This document shows, one piece after another, positions 1 to 5,400 of a stretch of DNA of 5,400 bases. The DNA is from Globobulimina sp. (taxonomy: Eukaryota; Foraminifera; Rotaliida), in the NCBI GenBank assembly GCA_003354225.1, contig PIVH01000594.1:1-5400 (forward strand), written 5' to 3'. Position 1 is the first letter of the stretch. Every line of letters begins with the position of its first letter. The notes beneath the pieces are model-generated. The model was not told the DNA's origin, did no database searches, and saw nothing but the letters and a program-made list of their open reading frames with translations. The position numbers and the translations under genes were made by a program.

Positions 1-231
1 AAAAACGAAAAAAAAAAAAACGATGGAAAACGCGATAATATAATAACAAATTTTAAATTAATAAATTTTAAAAAAATATAATATAGAGTCACTAAACAAA
101 CATAATTGTAAGTTTTTTTTGATTTCAATTAACCAGAAAACATTGGTCAAACAAGTATGCAAATATTCAAACATCACAACACTCCAAAAATATATAAAAT
201 CAATAAAATGTTATTAGTAAAATCTGTAAAA
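1..231. other. AT-rich intergenic 3' flank of the TBC gene
   Basis: No open frame or RNA gene is supported here. The stretch is very AT-rich, starts with an A homopolymer run broken by CG steps (about 1-22), and carries the 10-base self-complementary word AAATTTTAAA twice, at 48-57 and 63-72. It lies downstream of the minus-strand TBC gene and should contain its 3' untranslated region and polyadenylation site. No canonical AATAAA is visible on the minus strand after the stop, so the signal is probably a variant. Confidence 0.6.
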
Positions 232-1678
232 TTATATTGCCCCCACCTTCCAATTAATAATTCGTAAATGTTGGTCCTTTAATGACAAATCAAATGCTTT
301 ATTGAATAAAACGTCGATATCTTCAATAGTTTGATTCATAGATTGCAAAGCTTCCATAATATCTGAAAAATCATTTAATTTTAATAAATATTTTTCATTC
401 ATTTTCATTAAAGCCAAAGAGACGCGAAATATGGCAGGGATGCCTTCATACAAATAAATGTCCCATATTCTATAAACAAAATCAAACGATTTAAATCCAT
501 CACTCCCAAAACAACAATAATTTGTAATAAACCATTTCGACGCATATAACGCTGGAATAATACCAAAAAACTCCAAATGTGAATGTAATTTCACCTCCAA
601 TTCCTTCAATAATCCATCAAATTGAAAATAACGCAAATTTAGTAACGGTAAACCGTCCAAATACAATCCGCGCATAGCAAATTTCGGCGAATTCTCGCGA
701 TCTAAAATACTGCACAAACACCAAAATGCTTCGTCCTCAGTCATTAGCATCAAGAATAGCGCAGCAATATAGCCCATACCTTGGGTATATCCCAAAGCAA
801 TGTCGTGATTTGCTAATGCATATAATACATTGCGTAACGACTCTTTTCCACTGTTTTTGTTGAAGAGTACATGTCGCGGAAAGGTACGGTTCAAATCTCG
901 ATCGATGGCATCCTTATATTCCTGCGCTGGCTCTTGATATCGAATGCGATAATAATATGCTTTATGTTTGCCAGGAATGTCGCCAACATTTAACATCTTT
1001 TTCCAAACTAATGCCCGCAATGCGGACGGTATTCCTTTGCGAATTTGCTGTTTTAACTGTACGTTGTTTTTGTTTTTATTTTTAGAACGTTTCAGTTTCG
1101 AAAACGGTTTTTTTTTGTTTGTTACTGTATAGAAGGCATACTTTATGTTTTTTTATGCTGTTAAAAGTATCCCAATTATCAACGATATGCAACCATTCAT
1201 AGATGCGCTGATTGTGTTTTCTTATGCTATTGCGATGTGAGACGCTGCCGATTTCCTTTAATTTTTCTTTTCTTTGTTCGAGAGAGAGTAAGAAACCGTG
1301 TTCGTCGATGTAACTATAAGCAGAGGAGGAGGAAATTGATGAATGCGATATTGTTGACATGGATGAGATGGACGAGATGGATTGTTTTGGTTTTTTATCG
1401 TTTTTTGACTCGTTTATGTTGGGAAATAATACCGGTTTTATATCTGGACAAAATCGTTGGACTGATTTCGTTTTTTTGCCATATATAATTCGCAACCATT
1501 CCCCTTCTGAATCTATAAAACGATCTACTATTTTTCCATCATACCATTCGTTTTCTGATCTAGAATATATCTCTAATTCTGAGCCTATTTTCCATGCAAA
1601 ACGTGTAATTTTATCTTCTTCGTTACCTGTATATGATTCAGGTACGCTTGTATAATTTGAGAAATTAAAATTTATCAT
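232..1678 (-). CDS. TBC-domain Rab GTPase-activating protein with N-terminal SH3/Tudor-like module (two exons)
   Basis: Probable GTPase-activating protein for Rab GTPases, acting in the cytosol on membrane traffic. Exon 1 is 1678-1142 (179 codons, ATG at 1678, in-frame stop TAA upstream at 1696-1694). Exon 2 is 1056-232. The spliced product is about 453 residues. Residues 29-82 form a small beta-type module (W29, G32, E36, W45, G48, G59-E60-W61, Y66-G67, Q74-R75) that I read as SH3/Tudor/Agenet-like. Residues 100-119 are serine-rich (13 of 20). A WLHIVDNWD segment before the splice is the pre-TBC motif seen in TBC1D10-type proteins. The TBC domain then starts with RKGIPSALRALVW. The arginine finger is R236 in DLNRTFP and the glutamine finger is Q271 in YTQGM, so it looks catalytically competent. 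Later TBC motifs are present too (ASKWF, YRIWDIYLYEG, FRVSLALMK). The Rab partner cannot be named. Confidence is high for TBC and lower for the first module. Confidence 0.9.
1057..1141 (-). other. Intron of the TBC gene (about 85 bases, phase 0)
   Basis: The donor reads AAA|GTATGC on the minus strand, with the intron starting at 1141. The acceptor reads GTACAG|TTA, ending at 1057. Both frames run into stops outside the join, and splicing restores a WD-type pre-TBC segment directly followed by the RKGIP motif, as in TBC1D10-like proteins. An alternative acceptor nine bases downstream (AAACAG, intron 1048-1141) is also in frame and would drop three residues (LKQ). No ATG lies upstream in frame with the TBC exon, which supports splicing over two genes. 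Confidence 0.82.
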
Positions 1679-1809
1679 TGTGTAATTATTGTGTTATTAA
1701 TTGTATTGTAACGAGTTTGAGGTTTAATACGTAATTAATTAATATTTTTAATTACTGAGTTTGAGTTAAAAAAAACTGTTTCTCACTGAGTCATATCCGG
1801 TACATTGTG
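1679..1809. promoter_or_regulatory. Divergent promoter region, 131 bases
   Basis: This gap separates the ATG of the minus-strand TBC gene (1678) from the ATG of the plus-strand gene (1810), so it must hold both 5' leaders and both promoters. Visible structure: the 9-mer GAGTTTGAG as a direct repeat (1713-1721 and 1757-1765), an inverted repeat GTAATTAA/TTAATTAC (1731-1738 and 1748-1755), ACTGAGT twice (1754-1760, 1785-1791), and TGAGTCA at 1787-1793, which matches the animal/fungal bZIP AP-1 core. Any binding role is inference. The region is very short for two genes, which fits a compact genome. Confidence 0.6.
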
Positions 1810-2508
1810 ATGGCATCCTCACAGTTTTATTTTGGAATGTTATTCTATGGTAATATTACTGCATATATTCCATTATTAGTGGAACGTTTCTATAACCAAC
1901 AACAACATTTGCTACTTCATCAAATTATTGATATTGGATTAGGTTCTATTTATACAGATATCTCATGCTCAATGCAAGCAAAAATAACTTCCATTGCACA
2001 TTCACGAATTAGATATGTTTCCAAACATAAAAAATATAGCAAATCATTGCAATTTATTCAATTCAGACAGAAATTATATCTTTTACCAAAACGAAAATTT
2101 GTCCAATTTTTATGCAAATTATGCATGTTACTAATGGATAATAGTCAGAATAATTTATTTGCAAAACTGCTAATATTTGGTTTCGAACATTATAGACATA
2201 AAAATAAAGTGACCTTAGATATATTAAACCGTATAATCCATGATTTATGTGATCAGTTTTTGATTTCACCAAAATATGTAACATGTACTAAAAACAATGA
2301 ACAAACGGTTTGCTTCGGATTTTGTAGAAATTATAACACGCCAACTAACGTCGTGCAATTATGTCATTATTATTATTTTATTTTATTATGTATACAATAT
2401 ATATGTTATCTCACTTTTTATTTTCAGATTGTATTGTGTTTAGAAGTTTTTTATCAGATTGTTTTTGTTCACTCAAAACAGTTTCTTATTTCAATTTTAC
2501 CTCTTTGA
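1810..2508 (+). CDS. Unrecognised protein region, probably the 5' part of the SPRY-like gene
   Basis: The frame is open from a stop at 1762-1764 to a stop at 2506-2508. The first ATG is at 1810 (GTGATGGCATCC), giving up to 232 residues. I do not recognise a family. The sequence is rich in Ile, Leu, Phe, Tyr and Lys with several cysteines. Residues of roughly 95-150 (LLPKRKFVQFL onward to HDLCDQFLI) read as amphipathic helices. The last 45 or so codons (from about 2366) are T-rich and very hydrophobic, and may be intron, not protein. So long an open frame in such AT-rich DNA is unlikely by chance, which supports coding up to about 2350. The next domain (SPRY-like) lies downstream on the same strand in a different frame, so this is most likely the N-terminal part of one gene. 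A separate gene is possible. No signal peptide is evident. Confidence 0.55.
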   Translation: MASSQFYFGMLFYGNITAYIPLLVERFYNQQQHLLLHQIIDIGLGSIYTDISCSMQAKITSIAHSRIRYVSKHKKYSKSLQFIQFRQKLYLLPKRKFVQFLCKLCMLLMDNSQNNLFAKLLIFGFEHYRHKNKVTLDILNRIIHDLCDQFLISPKYVTCTKNNEQTVCFGFCRNYNTPTNVVQLCHYYYFILLCIQYICYLTFYFQIVLCLEVFYQIVFVHSKQFLISILPL

Positions 2509-2680
2509 AGAAGGCCTTCATTATAAGGTCGAAACGTCAGACATTGTACATTTAGATAGTTCGATCAAATCCCTCTCTTCACTATCGCCCTTCTTTCTAA
2601 TTTATCTATTAAATACAGAAACACCTCTCCTATATTATTATTATTTTATATTATATTTTGCTACAAATTCTGCTGAAATT
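2350..2680 (+). other. T-rich junction between the two frames of the SPRY gene, candidate intron region
   Basis: The 5' frame stays open to 2505 and the 3' frame is open from 2444, so they overlap by about 62 bases, offset by one base. Splice-like signals exist: donors GTAGAA (2324) and GTATAC (2390), and a strong acceptor with pyrimidine tract, TTTTTATTTTCAG, ending at 2427. Other AGs are ATCAG ending at 2457, GTCAG at 2540 and TACAG at 2618. Joining the best donors to the 2427 acceptor does not restore the downstream frame in one step. GTAGAA (2324) or GTATAC (2390) joined to the AG at 2540 does keep frame. More than one intron, or a single-base indel, would also explain it. I could not resolve this. 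Confidence 0.4.
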
Positions 2681-3286
2681 GATGAACAATTTGGAAATAA
2701 ATATGTTTCCAAAATCTGTCATTATATGCAAACAGCGAAAATATTTAATAAAAGAAACGTTTCTGATTTATGGGATAAATCAATTACAAACATTAGAAAT
2801 AACATAAACACCGCATTCAATACAGTTGAAAGAATCGAAGCATTTATCAAACCCAAACATCATTGGTATTCAGCATTCGGTACAAATATAATCCGTTTTG
2901 GCGAGAAAAAAATGTGGAAACTGCACATTTCACCATATCTCGGAAATGTATTGATTGGTATTGTTAAATGTATGGAGAATAAATATATGAAATACAACAA
3001 AAAAGAGGACTTTGCATTCGATGGTTTTGCATTTATGCCTGGATCGGGTATGGTTTATAATGGTAAACATGGAAAACGAATAAGTGAGAAGAAATTTGAT
3101 TGGATTCCAAATAAAGGATATTTTGCTGTGACAATTATTTTGGATATGACTCAGTTAAAATGTTCGTTGAGATTTGTCATTGATGCTACTGACATTGGAG
3201 TTGTATTTGATGAAGAAATTGATCCAACACTTCAATATAAGATTGCTATTTCAATGCATGAGCCTCAAAAAGTAGAGATTTTATAG
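2444..3286 (+). CDS. SPRY-like domain protein, 3' coding part
   Basis: Open from just after a TAG at 2441-2443 to TAG at 3284-3286. No ATG occurs in this frame before 2726, so the real start is probably in the upstream exon. The clearly protein-like part begins near 2665. The last 140 or so residues resemble a SPRY/B30.2 beta-sandwich: a FGEKKMWKLHI strand with the typical W, a LIGIVK strand, a GMVYNGKHG segment, then KGYFAVTIILDMTQLKCSLRF (the 'size, then D-x-x-x-x-x-L-x-F' pattern), an IGVVFDEEIDP turn and the closing strand YKIAISMHEPQKVEIL. SPRY domains are protein-interaction modules, often in ubiquitin ligases or as stand-alone adaptors. No RING, B-box or catalytic domain is seen here. 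Confidence is good that it codes and moderate for SPRY, because the match is by pattern only. Confidence 0.7.
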   Translation, partial: KFFIRLFLFTQNSFLFQFYLFEEGLHYKVETSDIVHLDSSIKSLSSLSPFFLIYLLNTETPLLYYYYFILYFATNSAEIDEQFGNKYVSKICHYMQTAKIFNKRNVSDLWDKSITNIRNNINTAFNTVERIEAFIKPKHHWYSAFGTNIIRFGEKKMWKLHISPYLGNVLIGIVKCMENKYMKYNKKEDFAFDGFAFMPGSGMVYNGKHGKRISEKKFDWIPNKGYFAVTIILDMTQLKCSLRFVIDATDIGVVFDEEIDPTLQYKIAISMHEPQKVEIL

Positions 3287-3444
3287 TTGGCATTAAATTG
3301 ATAGTTTTTTCTTTTCTCTCCTTTCAATTTATACGTTGATTTTTTGGTTGTACGTTGTAAACTTATTTTGAATTATTCTTTAACTTATCCCAAGGACATC
3401 AGTGCGATATTTGTGCGTCATTCTTTATGGAAAAGGGTATATTA
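3287..3444. other. Convergent intergenic region (both 3' ends)
   Basis: This stretch separates the stop of the plus-strand SPRY-like gene from the stop of the minus-strand MRH gene. It starts with a pyrimidine-rich tract on the plus strand (about 3305-3325). No canonical AATAAA is seen on either strand. No open frame of note. Confidence 0.6.
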
Positions 3445-4587
3445 TTAAGTGCAAGCAATATTAGATTCAATTTCTACAAAATTTTGGCATGGTGCAATTG
3501 TATCAGCTTTGATAACCTGATACGACGAAATTCTTGGATTACATTTCCATATAATTGTCATTATCGACTCATATCCATCACATTTCTGACCATTTAAATA
3601 TATAAATTGCCAACTCTTTTCCACTGAGTTATAACTAACTGAATGATACTGCATTTCCCATATTGCCACATATTGTTTGCATCCAAGTGCTACAATATCA
3701 TATACATCAATCATATCCATTGTATCATTACATTTTTGTGCATTTCTACATGGTGAATACCTATAAAATAAATTATCATTTGATTCTAACTGCGCAACAA
3801 TAGTGCCATTATCCAATGTGCTTAAATCCAATACATTTGCACCATTATTTGCATTCCATTTACAATATTCAATTGGAATACTTGTTGTTGTTGTATATAT
3901 ACCGGGACACGCCCATTTACTTCGTATATTGAATTCATATGTACATGATATACCAAGCTCGCCTGCATAGTACAGTTATAGTAAGAATAAAACGATACGA
4001 TCAGCAAAATACATGCCACATTTTGTACGATCAGCAAAGTAACAGAAATTTAATGAGCAGATCGTTCCAAGCAACGCGTACAAAATGTTACACATTTTCA
4101 GAAACTGTAGAAAGGGTTACAAACCAGCCGATATTACCTGATAATCACCAGCTGTCGGATCACAATAAAAAAAAGCATTAAAAATTCTTGGCGCGCCACA
4201 GCCTGCATCGTCTCCATTTTGATACACAAATTGCCATGTTCCATTTCCAACGGAATTATAAGTTGGCTGCACAGTTGAATCGAAAAAAGAAATAACTGTA
4301 CATATATCCGGCGCACCATCTAATGTCTGAATAACCTGTCCTGTATTCCATCCATTACTACCGGCAGAATTTGCACACAAACCTGCTGCACTTCTGCATG
4401 GAGTGTATGTGTAAGTATGTTTGTCATTAAATGCATCAGCCACATGAATTAATTTTGCATATTGTAGTGCATCCAGATAGAACACTGTGCCTGTGTTTAC
4501 ATCTGTGAATACACATTGTTCTTGCAATTGGCTCGCAGATACTTTGTTTATGAATTGTAATGTCAAAATTAGGAATAACGACAGCAT
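3445..4587 (-). CDS. Secreted or lumenal protein with two tandem MRH (P-type lectin-like) modules
   Basis: Exon 1 is 4587-4125, exon 2 is 3962-3445; the spliced product is 326 residues. Residues 1-18 are a signal peptide (hydrophobic LSLFLILTL, likely cut after VSA or SAS). Module 1 has eight cysteines: 25, 64, 71, 96, 130, 142, 161, 173. Module 2 has eight in the same order: 188, 226, 232, 249, 282, 295, 313, 325. The modules share TYTPCR/RYSPCR, GTWQFVYQNG/KSWQFIYLNG and YQVI, and are joined by a Thr-rich linker (TTTTS). Spacings C64-C71 (7) and C161-C173 (12, C-x-Y...AC) match the known P-type lectin disulfide frame (CD-MPR 52-59 and 141-153). Module 1 keeps candidate sugar-binding R134, E156 and Y163; module 2 lacks the Arg and Tyr. 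No transmembrane segment or ER-retention tail is present, so it is probably soluble in the secretory route or outside the cell. MRH modules of known function bind phosphomannose or trimmed N-glycans; binding here is inferred. Confidence 0.82.
3963..4124 (-). other. Intron of the MRH gene (about 162 bases, phase 1)
   Basis: The donor is GCTG|GTTTGT at 4124 on the minus strand and the acceptor is TACTATGCAG|GC, ending at 3963, with a branch-like TACTATAAC just before it. Joining gives ...YQVISA-G-ELGISCTYEF, which lines up with YQVIKADTIAPCQNF in module 2 and completes the eighth-cysteine frame of module 1. In-frame stops lie on both sides within the intron. A stronger-looking donor, CAG|GTAATA (intron from 4137), is in phase 0 and does not fit this acceptor; GCTG|GTGATT just upstream also fits the phase but would delete the DYQVISA strand. 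Confidence 0.78.
4018..4088. repeat. Inverted repeat with 12-base arms inside the MRH intron
   Basis: ACATTTTGTACG (4018-4029) and CGTACAAAATGT (4077-4088) are perfect reverse complements separated by 47 bases. The 13-mer TACGATCAGCAAA also occurs twice as a direct repeat (3996-4008 and 4026-4038), the second copy overlapping the left arm. A smaller hairpin AAAATGT/ACATTTT sits at 4082-4098. The pre-mRNA could fold the intron on itself. Confidence 0.7.
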
Positions 4588-4899
4588 GATTGAGCATAAA
4601 AGTATTGCAAAAACTAAGTTCGAACATCTAAAAGCTTTTAATTTTGAAGCGATCTAGTCTACGACACAACTATTGAGCTAATTTTAATTTTGGTGATCGG
4701 ACTTCAACTTTTGGAGTTAATCGCTCACCACAATAAATTAGATCAATAGTTATGACTGCAGTGATGTGGAATATTAATATGATGCGGCAATATCACATAT
4801 TATCATAATTGTACGCCAATTTGTTTTGTACATAATATATTTATATATTTTACAAATCAAGTTTTCAAAAAAGAATAAAAAAGAATAAATACAATTTAA
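4588..4899. other. Intergenic region upstream of the MRH gene and downstream of G-alpha
   Basis: No gene is supported in these 312 bases. They contain the 3' flank of the G-alpha gene and the promoter of the MRH gene, both on the minus strand, and the palindrome described separately. An AT palindrome ATATTAATAT lies near 4771-4780. The in-frame stop TAG at 4656-4654 precedes the MRH start codon with no earlier ATG. Confidence 0.55.
4668..4751. repeat. 84-base imperfect palindrome (long hairpin)
   Basis: The outer arms 4668-4684 and 4735-4751 are reverse complements at 16 of 17 positions. After a short unequal gap (6 versus 4 bases) an inner arm pair TGGTGA (4691-4696) and TCACCA (4725-4730) is perfect, and inside it ACTTC/GGAGT (4701-4705, 4713-4717) pairs with one G-U. 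The loop is about AACTTTT (4706-4712). Almost the whole 84 bases fold into one stem. It could be a small miniature inverted-repeat element, a structured RNA, or a cruciform-forming regulatory element. I see no flanking target-site duplication that would decide this. Confidence 0.75.
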
Positions 4900-5366
4900 T
4901 TACATTGCGCCAATCAAATGAGAATTGGCCAAATTGCGTTGGATTATACCAATCCTGACATCATGAAACACAATTTCAATGTTTGATTGTTGAGTAGCTG
5001 TCGTAATATGGATAAATATGGACGTTATTTTTGGATTTGTATTCCTTGCACGATATTCCTCCATAATAAACTTGACTGACTTAGCATAGCAATGATCAAA
5101 CCACGCATCGTCACTCACCATCGCCAACTCTTTGGCTTCTTCACTCCGCTTATCGCCATAATTGGGCCCAACATATCCATCGCCAAAGCACACAGACAGC
5201 GGGATCTCATCCGCCCGCAAACGCTGCACAAACAAATCATTCTTATTCAAGAACAATATGAACTGATTGTGTTTGGACGAAAACCATTTCGAATTTACGA
5301 TCTCCGCAAACACTTTAAACGATTCTTGCATTGAATTCACGCGTTCGTCCTCAAACAGCACGCAAC
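4900..5366 (-). CDS. Heterotrimeric G-protein alpha subunit, last exon (partial)
   Basis: GTP-binding switch that couples receptors to effectors at the plasma membrane. Only the C-terminal exon is present, about 155 codons ending at TAA 4902-4900. It starts after an acceptor TTTTTTAG|GTTGCG, and the frame is closed upstream by TAA at 5385-5383, so there is no local start codon; earlier exons with the P-loop, switch I and switch II lie beyond 5400. The exon opens with CVLFEDERVNSMQES, the conserved stretch after switch II (VLFEDE.TNRM.ES). KWF follows, then FLNKNDLF, the G4 NKxD guanine-specificity motif. The G5 motif TCAT appears as TTAT (HITTATQQ). The C-terminus reads NLANSHLIGAM where most G-alphas end NLKxCGLF: the Cys at -4 is replaced by Ser and three residues are added. 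The loop after G4 (VCFGDGYVGPNYGDKRS) carries the usual 'F-x-x-Y-x-G' region. Family assignment is firm; the class is not assignable. Confidence 0.92.
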
Positions 5367-5400
5367 CTAAAAAAGAATAGATTTATTAAAATTTGAGTGC
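5367..5400 (-). other. 3' end of a G-alpha intron, cut by the window edge
   Basis: The minus strand reads a T-rich tract ending TTCTTTTTTAG directly before the exon that starts at 5366. An AT-rich branch-like TTTTAATAAA lies upstream. The donor is outside the window. Confidence 0.75.

Noticed and set aside
1237-1655. Two plus-strand open frames of 83 and 98 codons opposite the TBC gene
   Set aside because: They are antisense to exon 1 of the TBC gene, which has recognisable protein features. Their composition mirrors the serine-rich linker.
2361-2555. Plus-strand frame of 64 codons across the SPRY gene junction
   Set aside because: It lies in a T-rich, stop-poor stretch and has no protein-like pattern. 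Part of it could be a small exon, but no splice choice supports that in frame.
3822-4037. Minus-strand frame of 71 codons
   Set aside because: It overlaps exon 2 of the MRH gene in another frame and runs into the intron. The frame with the CTYEF and WACP motifs is the coding one.
4134-4627. Two minus-strand frames of about 61-63 codons overlapping MRH exon 1
   Set aside because: They are shadows in another frame of the exon with the signal peptide and cysteine pattern.
4620-4627. GTTCGAAC-like word as a possible tRNA T-loop
   Set aside because: No cloverleaf, acceptor stem or A box can be formed around it.
4668-4751. Palindrome as a bacterial-type rho-independent terminator
   Set aside because: The genes are eukaryotic with introns, the stem is AT-rich, and the T-run rule for such terminators does not apply.
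5092-5334. Plus-strand frame of 80 codons
   Set aside because: It is antisense to the conserved G-alpha exon.
5359-5361. GTG as a start codon for the G-alpha frame
   Set aside because: The codon is the Val of the conserved VLFEDE segment; an acceptor lies just before it and the N-terminal half of the protein is missing.

Overview
The window is eukaryotic. It is AT-rich, has protein families restricted to or typical of eukaryotes (a TBC Rab-GAP, a heterotrimeric G-protein alpha subunit, mannose-6-phosphate-receptor-like lectin modules, a SPRY-like domain), and its reading frames join across short GT...AG introns (about 85 and 162 bases, plus one cut by the right edge). TAA and TAG are used as stops, so the genetic code looks standard. 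The combination (compact genes, small introns, a Tudor/SH3-like module joined to TBC, an orphan region next to a SPRY domain) fits a free-living unicellular protist. A rhizarian or foraminifer-like source is possible, but the sequence alone does not settle it.

Layout, left to right. Bases 1-231 are AT-rich 3' flank. Bases 232-1678 (minus) hold a two-exon gene for a probable Rab GTPase-activating protein: an N-terminal SH3/Tudor-like module, a serine-rich linker and a full TBC domain with both catalytic fingers. Bases 1679-1809 are a short divergent promoter region. Bases 1810-3286 (plus) hold a gene with an unrecognised N-terminal part and a C-terminal SPRY-like domain. The two parts lie in different frames that overlap near 2444-2505, and I could not resolve the exon structure. 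Bases 3287-3444 separate convergent genes. Bases 3445-4587 (minus) hold a two-exon gene for a small secreted or lumenal protein with a signal peptide and two tandem eight-cysteine MRH-like modules. Bases 4588-4899 are non-coding and contain an 84-base imperfect palindrome. Bases 4900-5366 (minus) are the last exon of a G-alpha gene whose earlier exons lie beyond the right edge.

The three minus-strand genes could all act in membrane traffic or signalling (Rab cycle, glycan recognition in the secretory route, G-protein signalling). Eukaryotic neighbours need not be linked in function, so this is only a loose theme. No RNA gene, CRISPR array or transposase was seen. The most interesting points are the unequal pair of MRH modules, the long palindrome, the unresolved frame switch in the SPRY gene, and the atypical G-alpha C-terminus.
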